A stretch of 64,000 bases of DNA from Mucilaginibacter sp. Bleaf8 (lineage in GTDB: Bacteria > Bacteroidota > Bacteroidia > Sphingobacteriales > Sphingobacteriaceae): positions 1,922,001 through 1,986,000 of the forward strand of contig NZ_JAHBBK010000001.1 in NCBI RefSeq assembly GCF_018390515.1, in the 5' to 3' direction. A model generated the notes under the pieces. The model was not told the DNA's origin and did no database searches. It saw nothing but the letters and a program-made list of their open reading frames with translations. Shown here piece after piece: positions 36,365-45,518 of this stretch; the first letter of the stretch is position 1, and each line of letters starts with the position of its first letter. A program made the translations under genes and the position numbers.

Positions 36365-36887
36365 GCGTTATAGTTTAATTAATAAGTGCCACAATTTATA
36401 GGTTACAATCGAAATAACCAAAAACAAATCCAATAAAACTTACATTTTCTTCGTTTTTATCTAATAAATAACGCTTAAAAATGAAAAAGTCTCAACTCCA
36501 ATAGGATTTTGTTAAAATAATTATTATTTCAGGCAAAAAGGTATCAATTCACCTTTTAAGGAGTAAAAAAAGGAAAGACAACCGCATAAATACTTTCATT
36601 TCATGAAGAAAGTACGCTAAAAGTTAGATATAGAAGAAAACTGAACTAAAACATATCTTTTAGCAAAGACTTAGTTTCAAAACCATCACATTCCGCGCCA
36701 ATATCCTGCAACTTACTTTAGTAAGCGGCAGAAAGCTGTTATTCAATTTTAATAGTAGAGATTTGAAATATACGGACAAGTGAAAAAAAAGCAAAATAAT
36801 TTTTCACTTTTTTTCACTATAATAATTTTTTAGAAATTCTTGCTGTCAGTCCGTTTAACAAAAACTTATACAAGTAATAGATTACTC
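36365..36887. other. AT-rich leader/promoter region of susCD, no gene seen
   Basis: This 523-bp stretch is very AT-rich. I find no consensus TAnnTTTG box on the minus strand and no plausible small gene. It presumably contains the susCD promoter and a long untranslated leader, but I cannot point to an element. Confidence 0.45.
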
Positions 36888-37457
36888 TTAATAAGCCTCG
36901 GCTATAAACAAGCAGGGTTCGCTAAACTGAATTTTGAAAAACCCATCGCGTGTGGTTTTGTATTGGTTATGGGTTAACGGTGCCAAGCCCTCTTCCAGCA
37001 TTTCTACTTCGGGACCAACAATTTCTATTATCTCATTGGCCGGCTTCCATTTACTGAAGCCTGATGCAATGGGGTATATTTTCTTCTGGTCAAAGAATAC
37101 GACAAAGTCTATTTGCCCGGCGTAAGTCTGATAAGTGTTCAAATCAAATTCATCGGCAATAATATTTACTGCCGGGTATCCTTGTGAAATTAAGAAATGC
37201 AACCCGGTTTGAAGCAATGGCCAACCGTCATTCACTATCACCCTAACATCCGATTGTGATATTACCATGCCTTCGTCGGCAATTACATAATCAATTTTAA
37301 TATCATAAACATCAAGCTGCTCGGCAATAGCAGGCGGCGCAATTACCGTTGGGCTCCATTCCAGCAACTGCCCCAACTCATCGTCGGTGATGTGTTCCAG
37401 ACTAAGTACCAACAATGCAGGTTCCTGCTTTTCACGAACTACGTGATGTGACGACAT
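36888..37457 (-). CDS. Thiamine pyrophosphokinase-like protein, apparently degenerate
   Basis: The ATG at 37457 (MSSHHVVREKQEPALLVLS) gives 189 residues and fits the family better than the frame from 37532. Bacteroidota thiamine pyrophosphokinases start with the same SSHH-VRE-QEPALL pattern, followed by a LGQLLEWSP block and a SGFSKWKPA-EII block near the middle, all present here. The catalytic Asp-rich segment, usually of the form LLGDFD, reads VIADEGM, and the downstream Asp motif of true kinases is not obvious. So the fold is probably kept while thiamine diphosphate synthesis is doubtful. The first gene downstream on this strand is susC, 523 bp away, with no operon link. Confidence 0.6.
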   Translation of the reverse strand: MSSHHVVREKQEPALLVLSLEHITDDELGQLLEWSPTVIAPPAIAEQLDVYDIKIDYVIADEGMVISQSDVRVIVNDGWPLLQTGLHFLISQGYPAVNIIADEFDLNTYQTYAGQIDFVVFFDQKKIYPIASGFSKWKPANEIIEIVGPEVEMLEEGLAPLTHNQYKTTRDGFFKIQFSEPCLFIAEAY

Positions 37458-37572
37458 AAGGTTTTGATCTAATTTATAACAATCATACAACTGCACTATT
37501 AACGCAGTTGTATATGGCAAATGTATAAACAAGCAACAACTTACTTACAACTACAAGGATATACAAATGCAA

Positions 37573-37604
37573 AAAAGGCCGAAGCATTACTGCTTCGGCC
37601 TTTT
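37573..37604 (-). terminator. Terminator of the PafA phosphatase gene
   Basis: AAAAGGCCGAAGCA (37573-37586) and TGCTTCGGCCTTTT (37591-37604) form a perfect 14-bp stem with a TTAC loop, followed on the minus strand by more T. It starts 17 bp after the stop codon. Confidence 0.85.
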
Positions 37605-37620
37605 ATTCTTGATTAAAACT

Positions 37621-39279
37621 TTACTTTTTCAGAACCTCCGTAATAGGTTGCCCTATACAGCCATTGGGTGCTTGTATATGCAACAGCGCAGCAATGGTGG
37701 CTGATATATCCGTCATGTGTGTTTCACGATCCAAACTACCGTGTTTAACGCCCCAGCCCATAAACACCAGCGGAATATGCGCATCATAAGGATTCCAGGT
37801 ACCGTGAGTAGTTCCAGTTAAGCCGCCTGAAAACCATCCCGGTTTCAGGATGATTTGTATAACGCCGCTATGCTCCGGGTTGTATCCATTAATAATACGG
37901 GTACGTAAGGCATCCGGAATATTGGCCGCCTGTACTTTTTGCATATCCACAGCGTAAGCTATAGTGGGTTGCGTTTGAAGCCATTTAATACAATCGTACT
38001 TGAGAGCCTCTTCATTCAATCCTTTGTTTTTAATGGCTGTATTATCAAAATTAACCTGGTAGTTATCCATGCTAATCACCAGCGACTTTACATTGTATTT
38101 ATCTTCCAGCATTTTATTCAGGTCGCGCTGGGTGTTACCTGCGCTCCATACGCCGGCCGGTATATTATGATCCTGCAAAAAGGCCGGGTTGTGTGCAGCA
38201 CCATGATCGGCTGATAAAAATACGGTATATGCACCTTTACCAACTTTAGCATCCAAGTAATTAAAAAATTCGGCCAGATCACGATCCAGGCGCAAGTAGG
38301 TATCCTCAACCTCAATAGAGTTAGGACCAAACTGGTGACCAACATAATCGGTAGATGATAAACTGACCGCCAAAAAATCGGTTACGGTGTTTTTTCCCAG
38401 TTGTTCGTTATCTAAGGCTGCTTTAGCCATATCCAGCGTCATGGTATTACCATACGGTGTTGAACGGATAAGACTCGGATTACCTTTATAATATTCTGAA
38501 GTTTTAACCGGCATAGTTGGCGCATCTGCTCCTCTGAATTTACCTTCATGGCGGTTATTATCCGCCTCGCTTTGCAGGTAGGTATTAATCGGGTACAAGG
38601 TGTTCCAATCCTGCTTCAAGTATTTTTCGGCCAGCTTCTGATCATTCACTCTTTTTACCCAGGCAGGCAAATCCGTCATATAATAGGTACTGGATATCCA
38701 GCTGCTGTTGGCATCATCGTACCAGTAGGCAGCATTAGCTGTGTGCCCGGCAGGCAAAATTCCGCCGCGGTCTTTCAATGCAATACCGATCACTTTTGAA
38801 CGGAAGTTGGTTGCCAAACGCAACTCATCAGTAACTGTGCTTACCAGCATATTGCGTGGCGACATCTGGCCAGCCTTCGATGTGCTACCTACAGCCCTTA
38901 CGGTAGTATCTTCGGCACAGTACATACTTTTGCCGGTAGCCTGCACAATAAAATCATTCCCTGCAATACCATGTATAGCCGGTACCGAACCGGTATAAAT
39001 ACAGGTGTGCCCGGCTGCGGTTACGGTTGGAATGTAATCAATATTGGTGTTTTCGCAGGTAAAGCCCTCGTTAAGCATACGCTTAAAGCCGCCCGTTTGG
39101 TAGCGATCATAATAACGGTACAGATAATCCCACCGCATTTGATCTACCACAATACCCACCACCAATTTAGGCCGGGGCAAAGCAGTGCTGCTTGCTACTG
39201 TTGTTGTTTTTACTTTTTGTGCTGATGACAATAAAGGTACGATAGCTATACCTATCGAAATCCAATTCCTTAATTTCAT
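37621..39279 (-). CDS. pafA: PafA-type alkaline phosphatase
   Basis: This 552-residue exported enzyme belongs to the alkaline phosphatase superfamily and resembles PafA of Elizabethkingia, a calcium-tolerant periplasmic phosphomonoesterase. After a signal peptide (ending SSAQK), residues match PafA in order: metal ligand Asp46 in VVDQMRWDYLYRYYDRY, nucleophile Thr87 in IPTVTAAGHT, Asn108 in IAGND and the active-site Lys169/Arg171 in LKDRGGILPAGH. These are followed by the metal-binding LSADHGAAHNP and a C-terminal His in TGTTHGTWNPYDAHIP. The Lys/Arg pair marks monoesterase activity. It should release phosphate from organic monoesters in the periplasm. Confidence 0.88.
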   Translation of the reverse strand: MKLRNWISIGIAIVPLLSSAQKVKTTTVASSTALPRPKLVVGIVVDQMRWDYLYRYYDRYQTGGFKRMLNEGFTCENTNIDYIPTVTAAGHTCIYTGSVPAIHGIAGNDFIVQATGKSMYCAEDTTVRAVGSTSKAGQMSPRNMLVSTVTDELRLATNFRSKVIGIALKDRGGILPAGHTANAAYWYDDANSSWISSTYYMTDLPAWVKRVNDQKLAEKYLKQDWNTLYPINTYLQSEADNNRHEGKFRGADAPTMPVKTSEYYKGNPSLIRSTPYGNTMTLDMAKAALDNEQLGKNTVTDFLAVSLSSTDYVGHQFGPNSIEVEDTYLRLDRDLAEFFNYLDAKVGKGAYTVFLSADHGAAHNPAFLQDHNIPAGVWSAGNTQRDLNKMLEDKYNVKSLVISMDNYQVNFDNTAIKNKGLNEEALKYDCIKWLQTQPTIAYAVDMQKVQAANIPDALRTRIINGYNPEHSGVIQIILKPGWFSGGLTGTTHGTWNPYDAHIPLVFMGWGVKHGSLDRETHMTDISATIAALLHIQAPNGCIGQPITEVLKK

Positions 39280-39364
39280 TCTACTGATTTTAAAGTGCCA
39301 AATATCAGCAATGTAAATCAGAGGTTATGTGATTTTTTTGTTATCTAAAACCTAAAAAGCAGCA

Positions 39365-41608
39365 TTACTGCTGCTTTTTAGGTTTTAGGGCCGTGGTATC
39401 TTGCACGGGTTTTGCTTTTACCGAATCTTTAGCAGCTGGTTTTACTGCAATAGAATCCTTTACTGCCGGGGCTTTTGTTGCTGTTGAATCTTTAAGTGCA
39501 GGCTTACCCTTTGTTTGGGCTGGAGGTTTAACAACCGGCAACTTACCTTTAGGGGTAGCTTTTTTCACCACAGGCTTTTGCGGCTTAGGATGAATAACCT
39601 CCTCTTTAGATGCCGGCCGCTCTTTTGGCTTCCACTTAAAGTTTTTGAGCAACTTATCCTCATCCTTCACTTTGGGTATTGGTATTACGTGATCTTCTAC
39701 CTTGGTATACTTGGTTACGTTAATGGCCTTATTATCCCTAAAGTTTACGCGTATGCGGCTACTTACAGATCTCGTCAGGTGATTGATCTGTATACTGTCC
39801 CGGTCATAATATATAGTTTCGGCATTGCCGTCCACAAACATGCGCTGCAATTTACTATCCACAAAAAAGCCGCGCATCTTTTTACCAGCTACCTGGTTAA
39901 AGTTCACCGAGTCGGCTTTATCAATATTCACAATCAGTGCCGACGGGAATATATCCATATTGTCGAGCTTTTTATTTTTTAGCTGCAAGTAAATAGTATC
40001 TCCCGATAGCTGCGAGTTCTGTGTCCAGAACATGGGCTCCACATAGCAACGCATAGTCGAATCACTGTAGCTGTAAAACATCGAATCGGACTTGGCCTGC
40101 AAATCTGACTTGAAAATTTTAACATGATGATATGCACTCAGTATACGTATCCGTGAAGTATCGCTCAATTCAAACTTGCGCGTCATGTAAACTGAATCGG
40201 GCTTTAAGTTTTTAGGCGGTGCTTTTACAGCCGGCTTTTTAGCCGCTAAGGCAGCTTTAGCTTTTTGGGTTGTATCAACCGGCTTAGGTTTAGGCGCACC
40301 AAAAAAGTTGCGCCGCAAAAAGCTGGTATCTTTAGGTATACCTGCAAAAGGTGCCATAATCAGATGCTTTGAGGTTGACATCGGTACCTTTTTAAGTTCG
40401 GCAGCCCGGGCAATGGCAGCTGTATCCTTAATATGTGCGGTACGCATGCGCTCCTGCAGTTCTTTTAGTTTTTTATATACCAGTATCTGGGTTTCCAGTG
40501 TATCGGCGGCAATAAATATCGAGTCGCGCTTTACTTTTTGCGGCTTTTCTGCAGGTACATTAACTTTAGCGCTATCCGTAGCAGCCATAATGGGCTTATC
40601 AGCATTATCAGGCACCTTTTTTAAGGGCACAGTATTAGGTGGTGCATTTTTAATCGTCACCTTCTTTTCTTTCTTCGCTTTTGGAGCCGGCGTAGCTTCA
40701 GCAGTATCTTTTTTAGTCGTGTCGCGGTTTTCGGTTACTATTATTACGTAGGCATTTTGGGTAACAACGGCCCGCTCCTCACTCTTATAATAGGTACCCA
40801 AATCACCTTTCAGGGTAATTTTCTGTTCTTCATCGTTAAAAGTGATATTCTTTACAGCGCGACCATAACCTTTCAGGCGGTCATAAAACAAGCTATCACC
40901 TTTAAGCGATTTGGTGCCTTGGGTATACAAGTTCTTCTTTCCGAAAAATGCCTGCTCTGTAATTGTGTTATAATTACCGTTTTCCGTATACAGCGTGTCT
41001 TTATCCGTTTTACCCAAAATGCGCGTTGGGCCATAAAAGAAAGCTATGCGCGAGCCGGAGTTATACCGCAATGTATCTGTTTTAATAACAGCATCGTTAG
41101 TAGTAAGCACTACATTGTAACGAAAATAGGAATCGCGGGAGTTGGCAAAGTAATATCCGTTTTGACTTACCAGCGTATTGGTTTTATTAATAAGCTTACC
41201 ACCGCCGGTATACGTACCTATACGGGTTGCCGTATTATAGGTAAGATAATTGGTTGACAAGGTCGCATCTTTATCCACCATACGTACATTGTCTGTAAGT
41301 ATGGCAAGGTGTGTATTGCCATTATAATTTAACTTATCAGCGTATACATTTAAGGTATCGCCTTGGTTGATGGTTACATGCCCAAAAGCATCGCACGTAT
41401 TTTGTGCTTTGTACAAGTAACCACTGTCACAGGTAAGCACGGTGTTTTCATGCTTAAAAACACCTTTATATATTTTAATTATATTAACACCATTACGTGT
41501 AAAACCCTGACTACCTTTTGAGCTTAATATTTCAAGCTGGCTCTTTTTCTGGCCAAAAACGGTCAGTACGTTTAACAACAAAATACAGAATACGAGACAT
41601 TTCCTCAC
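39365..41608 (-). CDS. OstA/LptA-like protein with Lys/Pro-rich C-terminal tail
   Basis: This 747-residue exported protein (short leader ending VFGQ) has an N-terminal region (about 25-300) of repeated OstA/LptA-type beta strands, for example VLTCDSGYLYKAQNTCDAFGHVTINQGDTLNVYADKL in spirit, with the second copy at TLRYNSGSRIAFFYGPTRI. Such proteins form the periplasmic bridge of lipopolysaccharide transport in many bacteria. A low-complexity linker (about 310-470) and a second beta-rich region (about 480-650) follow. The tail of about 100 residues is rich in Lys, Pro, Ala and KDS repeats. The start is GTG at 41608; no in-frame ATG fits the leader. Confidence 0.72.
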   Translation of the reverse strand: MRKCLVFCILLLNVLTVFGQKKSQLEILSSKGSQGFTRNGVNIIKIYKGVFKHENTVLTCDSGYLYKAQNTCDAFGHVTINQGDTLNVYADKLNYNGNTHLAILTDNVRMVDKDATLSTNYLTYNTATRIGTYTGGGKLINKTNTLVSQNGYYFANSRDSYFRYNVVLTTNDAVIKTDTLRYNSGSRIAFFYGPTRILGKTDKDTLYTENGNYNTITEQAFFGKKNLYTQGTKSLKGDSLFYDRLKGYGRAVKNITFNDEEQKITLKGDLGTYYKSEERAVVTQNAYVIIVTENRDTTKKDTAEATPAPKAKKEKKVTIKNAPPNTVPLKKVPDNADKPIMAATDSAKVNVPAEKPQKVKRDSIFIAADTLETQILVYKKLKELQERMRTAHIKDTAAIARAAELKKVPMSTSKHLIMAPFAGIPKDTSFLRRNFFGAPKPKPVDTTQKAKAALAAKKPAVKAPPKNLKPDSVYMTRKFELSDTSRIRILSAYHHVKIFKSDLQAKSDSMFYSYSDSTMRCYVEPMFWTQNSQLSGDTIYLQLKNKKLDNMDIFPSALIVNIDKADSVNFNQVAGKKMRGFFVDSKLQRMFVDGNAETIYYDRDSIQINHLTRSVSSRIRVNFRDNKAINVTKYTKVEDHVIPIPKVKDEDKLLKNFKWKPKERPASKEEVIHPKPQKPVVKKATPKGKLPVVKPPAQTKGKPALKDSTATKAPAVKDSIAVKPAAKDSVKAKPVQDTTALKPKKQQ

Positions 41609-41612
41609 GCTG

Positions 41613-41620
41613 CAAAATTA
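41613..41620 (-). promoter_or_regulatory. -7 box immediately before the OstA-like gene
   Basis: The minus strand reads TAATTTTG at 41620-41613. If this is a true TAnnTTTG box, transcription would begin at or next to the GTG start at 41608, giving a leaderless mRNA. Confidence 0.35.
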
Positions 41621-41648
41621 GTTTTTTGGTTGCGGTTATTAAATTAAA

Positions 41649-41656
41649 TAATTTTG
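41649..41656 (+). promoter_or_regulatory. -7 box immediately before tilS
   Basis: TAATTTTG at 41649-41656 is preceded at 20 bp by TTG (41626-41628), inside a TTTTTTG run. Its position predicts a transcript that begins at about 41660, the tilS ATG. Confidence 0.4.
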
Positions 41657-41659
41657 GCC

Positions 41660-42991
41660 ATGCTGCCGGTTGATCGCTTTAACAGTTTTATACAACAACA
41701 CCAATTGCTTGACCAGCAAAGCCGCATACTGGCCGCCGTTAGCGGCGGTATGGATTCGGTATTAATGGTCCACTTGCTTAGAGCGGCCGGATATACCTTT
41801 GGTTTAGCCCACTGTAATTTTCAGTTACGGGGAAGCGAAGCCGATGCCGACCAGCAGTTTTGCCGGCAACTGGCCGAAACCATGCAGGTGCCGTTTTATA
41901 CTGTTAACTTTGATACTGGCGCTTATGCCCGCGAACATCGCATATCTATCCAGATGGCTGCGCGCGAATTGCGCTACCAATGGTTTGAACAGACAAGGCA
42001 ACTACATCAGTATGATGCCATTACGCTGGCTCATCACCAAAACGATACAATTGAAACTATATTGCTGAATCTTACCCGTGGCACCGGTATTGCCGGTTTG
42101 CATGGTATTATGCCTAAAAACGGCAACCTGGTAAGGCCCCTCCTGTTTTTAACACGGCAAGAGGTAGCAGATATGATCGCACAGAATGCATTACCTTACG
42201 TTGAGGACAGCTCAAACGCCTCTACCAAGTATGCCCGCAATAAAATACGGCATGACGTAGTTCCGAAGCTGCGTGAACTTAACCCTAATCTGGAAGCTAC
42301 TTTTCAACGCAATCTGAATCATTTCAAGGAGTTGGAAGTATTGCTGAATGCACAGTTAGTTACCCTACGCAATAAGCTACTCTTACCAATTGGCAACGAA
42401 ATTCATATTGCAATTAACGAGGTAAAGCAACTGCACCCACAACATTTGCTGCTGCATGGCTTGCTTAAAGCCTATGGCTTTAATGAAACAACAGTTGATG
42501 ATGTGATCAGCGCCCTTTCCAAACATGCCGGACGGCGTTTTGAATCACTGCACTATAGTTTACTGCTGGACAGGGAATCATTAATACTGGCTCCAAAAAC
42601 ACCTCCCCAAGTCGCAGCTGTATCTTTAAGCGAAAGCACCCAAGAAGTAATTTTTCATAATTACACCTTACGCATCAGCACCAGTATTGATACTGTGCTA
42701 AAGCCTGACCCAATGGTGGCAATGGTTGATGCCGGCCTGCTCACTTACCCGCTTACTTTGCGTACATGGCAACAAGGCGATTATTTTATCCCTCTGGGCA
42801 TGCCGCACCGCAAGAAATTGAGCGACTTTTTCGTTAATCAAAAAATCCCCTTACTACACAAATCGCAGGTTCCGTTGTTGGTAAACGGCAACGGCGATGT
42901 GATATGGGTGGGCGGCTACCGGCTTGATAACCGTTACAAGGTAACGCCGCAAACTAAAAAAGTTGCTATATTCGAACTATTAAAATCATGA
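41660..42991 (+). CDS. tilS: tRNA(Ile)-lysidine synthase
   Basis: Started at the ATG at 41660 (MLPVDRFNSFIQQH), this is about 443 residues. TilS attaches lysine to C34 of the CAT-anticodon tRNA-Ile so that it reads AUA. The ATP-binding PP-loop AAVSGGMDSVLMVHLL and the LAHCNFQLRGSEADAD block are clear. LAHHQNDTIETILLNLTRGTG and the NKIRHDVVPKLRELNP region follow, and a C-terminal TilS domain (RTWQQGDYFIPLGMPHRKKLSDFF) ends the protein. A TTG six bases upstream is in frame but would add only two residues and overlaps the candidate -7 box. The next gene overlaps its end by 4 bp. Confidence 0.95.
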   Translation: MLPVDRFNSFIQQHQLLDQQSRILAAVSGGMDSVLMVHLLRAAGYTFGLAHCNFQLRGSEADADQQFCRQLAETMQVPFYTVNFDTGAYAREHRISIQMAARELRYQWFEQTRQLHQYDAITLAHHQNDTIETILLNLTRGTGIAGLHGIMPKNGNLVRPLLFLTRQEVADMIAQNALPYVEDSSNASTKYARNKIRHDVVPKLRELNPNLEATFQRNLNHFKELEVLLNAQLVTLRNKLLLPIGNEIHIAINEVKQLHPQHLLLHGLLKAYGFNETTVDDVISALSKHAGRRFESLHYSLLLDRESLILAPKTPPQVAAVSLSESTQEVIFHNYTLRISTSIDTVLKPDPMVAMVDAGLLTYPLTLRTWQQGDYFIPLGMPHRKKLSDFFVNQKIPLLHKSQVPLLVNGNGDVIWVGGYRLDNRYKVTPQTKKVAIFELLKS

Positions 42992-43476
42992 CAGCTACTA
43001 AACCGGTGTTTACCGAGAAACAATATTTAGGCCGCGAATGGATTCCGGTAACCATCAGGCTTGTACTGGCCATGATTTGCTTTGCGCTCTATTTTTTCAC
43101 AGATTATGAGATTGATCGCAACGCAGATTTGCTGGCTGTAGCAGGTTTCGGTATCATTATTATTTCCATCATAATGGGCTTCTTGCTGCATTTCAGAACG
43201 CGGGTAATGAATAAAAGCATTTTACTAGATGGCTTATGGACAACCCGCCTGGTAAAAATTGACTTGAACAGCATTGTTAAAGTTGAAAAAGGCGACTACA
43301 GCCGCTACTTTTTTAACAATCCGGTATACAACCTGCACCGCAAGGGCACCATCCGGTTTTTTACTGCAGGTAACTGCGCCGTTCACCTTACTGATCGCGA
43401 CGGCCTGGTATACATCATTGGCTCGCAACGCATGGAGGAGCTGATGCGGGCTATAGAAAGTGAAATGAACAGCTAA
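42988..43476 (+). CDS. Small membrane protein of unknown function
   Basis: This 162-residue protein has two hydrophobic helices (about 24-42 and 49-68) and a C-terminal beta-rich cytoplasmic part (about 75-162), similar in outline to bacterial PH-domain membrane proteins. I do not recognise a named family. Its ATG overlaps the tilS stop by 4 bp, so the two are translationally coupled. The pairing may be only economical. A bidirectional terminator follows at 43532-43565. Confidence 0.7.
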   Translation: MTATKPVFTEKQYLGREWIPVTIRLVLAMICFALYFFTDYEIDRNADLLAVAGFGIIIISIIMGFLLHFRTRVMNKSILLDGLWTTRLVKIDLNSIVKVEKGDYSRYFFNNPVYNLHRKGTIRFFTAGNCAVHLTDRDGLVYIIGSQRMEELMRAIESEMNS

Positions 43477-43531
43477 ATCTTGTTCTTGATATACTAAACC
43501 GTTATATGGAACCGGCATAAATACTGGTAAT

Positions 43532-43565
43532 AAAAAAGCCGCTTTATTTACAAAGCGGCTTTTTT
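43532..43565. terminator. Bidirectional terminator with a 14-bp stem
   Basis: AAAAAAGCCGCTTT (43532-43545) and AAAGCGGCTTTTTT (43552-43565) are perfect inverted repeats with a 6-nt loop, between two convergent genes. Confidence 0.88.
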
Positions 43566-43575
43566 ATTAAAACAA

Positions 43576-44220
43576 TTATTTAGTATATGGAAAGTTCCTG
43601 GCTAACTTTCTCATTTGTCTTTCCATTATATCATCTGTGGAAGACATTAAACTTTCATTCATTCTTTTGGTATAACGCCATAATAGCTCCCCGTCTGCGC
43701 CGTCTGCAATCTGGATAGTAATGCCACCCTCACCGGTTTTTCCGCCTAAGCCTCCGAATAATGCTGCGGTTACAATTGCGCCAGCCTCTGTTTTGGTACT
43801 TTGTTGTTCATAATTACCAAATATTACCGCATCAACACCTAATGCTTTGGCAATTTCATCTTTGGTATGTACATCTAAACTATCCATAATTTTATTTTTT
43901 TTCAGAAGCACATTCGTTTTTTCCACATCCTGGAAACTAACACTGTAATTATCTGCTTTACGCAACAGGTAGGTAAACATTCCGGATTGTACTGCCTTTC
44001 CTAATTGCAATTCCTGGTCTTTGTTAGCGGCAGCATCAAAATTTTTAGGTGGCCTTTTATAAGTAATCCGTGCGGTAAAAGGCAAAATAGCTACAAGCTT
44101 ATGCTTTTTAATAGCTTCAACAAGTTTAGGGCTTTCAAAGATCTGCTTGGTAGTTTCAAACTGTGCAGAAGCACTTAGCGCAATAAAACAAATTGTGATA
44201 ATAAGTAAGGTTTTCTTCAT
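43576..44220 (-). CDS. Secreted CsgG-like protein of unknown function
   Basis: This 214-residue protein has a signal peptide (ending SASAQ). The body shows the pattern of CsgG/TolB N-terminal-like folds: KLVAILPFTARITYKR as first strand, a helix with GKAVQSGMFTYLLRKA, the YSVSFQDVEKTNVLLKK segment, and GVDAVIFGNYEQQ as the 'is the lipoprotein present' strand. CsgG relatives are periplasmic or outer-membrane lipoproteins. This one lacks a lipobox Cys. The end (SLMSSTDDIMERQMRKLARNFPYTK) resembles related Bacteroidota proteins. Function is unknown. A TATTTTTG box at 44241-44234 on the minus strand lies 14 bp upstream. Confidence 0.6.
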   Translation of the reverse strand: MKKTLLIITICFIALSASAQFETTKQIFESPKLVEAIKKHKLVAILPFTARITYKRPPKNFDAAANKDQELQLGKAVQSGMFTYLLRKADNYSVSFQDVEKTNVLLKKNKIMDSLDVHTKDEIAKALGVDAVIFGNYEQQSTKTEAGAIVTAALFGGLGGKTGEGGITIQIADGADGELLWRYTKRMNESLMSSTDDIMERQMRKLARNFPYTK

Positions 44221-44233
44221 ATTATTTTTTTTG

Positions 44234-44241
44234 CAAAAATA
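44234..44241 (-). promoter_or_regulatory. Candidate -7 box of the CsgG-like gene
   Basis: The minus strand reads TATTTTTG, matching TAnnTTTG, 14 bp upstream of the start codon. No -33 TTG is seen, and the region is T-rich, so chance is possible. Confidence 0.3.
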
Positions 44242-44291
44242 ACATTTTCTTACTCTTTGATATTATGCGATGGTGTAATAATACCTGTATT

Positions 44292-44341
44292 ATAAAGAAA
44301 ACGGGCTGTATTCTATATTCAATACAGCCCGTTTTCTTTAT
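44292..44341 (-). terminator. Terminator of the 2-oxoglutarate oxygenase gene
   Basis: Bases 44292-44312 and 44321-44341 form a perfect 21-bp stem with an 8-nt loop and a GGGCTG/CAGCCC core, 37 bp past the stop codon. Confidence 0.85.
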
Positions 44342-44378
44342 GAGAAATACTACTACTTATTATAAGTTAATCATAAGC

Positions 44379-45341
44379 TTATTTCTTCAAACCTATCTCG
44401 CGCAGGCGCTCATCCAGATACTCGCCGGCAGTCATGTCGCTGTACAATTTTGGATGCTGCTCATCAATGCATGATTCCAAACTGGTCAGATCCATAGCTG
44501 ATTTTGGGTGCAGGAAGAAAGGTACCGAGAAACGCGACTCTTTCATCAGCTCACGCGGCGGGTTTACCACACGGTGTGTAGTTGATTTCAGTTTGTTGTT
44601 GGTTAAACGCTGCAGCATATCACCAACGTTTACCACCACATCTTCGCCATGTGCTTTGATAGGGAACCACTCGTTTTCGCGGGTTAATACTTCCAAACCA
44701 TCGGCGCTGGCACCAATTAGTAAGGTAATCAGATTGATGTCCTCATGTGCACCGGCACGTACCGCATCAGCCGGAACTGAATCCGGATCCTGGATAGGGA
44801 AATAATGCAGGGTGCGCAAAATAGAATTACCATTGTGAACCTTATCATCAAAATAGTTTTGAGGCAGGTTCAGGTAAACAGCAATCGCTTCCAATAATAA
44901 TTTACCGGCAGCTTCCAGCTTTTGATAAATTTCGCGGGTTACGGTATTAAATTCAGGCAGTTCATCAACATATACGTTTTCGGGATACTGATCTTTAACC
45001 GGGTCATTGTCGGTTACGGTTTGGCCAATTTGCCAAAACTCTTTCAAATCGGGCACCTTAAACCCTTTTGCAGTTTCTTTACCCTTGCTGGTATAGCCAC
45101 GCTGACCCGCCAGTTCAGGCTTTTCGTATTTGAGTTTTACATCCTCGGGCAGGGCAAACAAGGCTTTTACCTGCTCATACAACTTATCAATCAACTCCTT
45201 GCTTAAACCATGGTTGGTGATGGTTACAAAGCCCGTTTCATTGAAGGCCTTACCAATATCGTCCGAAAACTTTTTACGGCTTTCGGCATCACCATTTACA
45301 TAGGTATTTAAATCGAGCCGTGGAATATTTACAGTACTCAT
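44379..45341 (-). CDS. 2-oxoglutarate/Fe(II)-dependent dioxygenase (isopenicillin N synthase-like)
   Basis: This 320-residue cytosolic enzyme belongs to the isopenicillin N synthase-like 2OG oxygenases. The N-terminal DIOX_N part starts MSTVNIPRLDLNTYVNGD and contains GFVTITNHGLSKELID and LKLKYEKPELAGQRGYTSKGKE. The jelly-roll core carries the iron facial triad: His and Asp in GAHEDINLITLL and the second His in LKSTTHRVVNP. The 2OG-binding Arg lies in ESRFSVPFFLHPKSAM. It is alone, with no biosynthetic neighbours, so the substrate is open. Related bacterial enzymes of this size are often only annotated at family level. Confidence 0.9.
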   Translation of the reverse strand: MSTVNIPRLDLNTYVNGDAESRKKFSDDIGKAFNETGFVTITNHGLSKELIDKLYEQVKALFALPEDVKLKYEKPELAGQRGYTSKGKETAKGFKVPDLKEFWQIGQTVTDNDPVKDQYPENVYVDELPEFNTVTREIYQKLEAAGKLLLEAIAVYLNLPQNYFDDKVHNGNSILRTLHYFPIQDPDSVPADAVRAGAHEDINLITLLIGASADGLEVLTRENEWFPIKAHGEDVVVNVGDMLQRLTNNKLKSTTHRVVNPPRELMKESRFSVPFFLHPKSAMDLTSLESCIDEQHPKLYSDMTAGEYLDERLREIGLKK

Positions 45342-45518
45342 AAAAAATGCTTTTTATAAAATTGGGTAAAATTATTTAATTCAGGATACATCATGGCAGA
45401 GATGCAGAAAATTTCTTTTCTGATACACCGTTCTAAATAACAAATCTGCGATAAAACAATTAACTGATATTAAACGATTTTGCTTGGCGCAAGTCTGAAT
45501 AATATATAACCAATAATA

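Noticed and set aside
36610..36740. Small palindromic segment CTTACTTTAGTAAG in the susC upstream region
   Set aside because: Arms of only six bases in very AT-rich DNA, expected by chance and far from any start codon.
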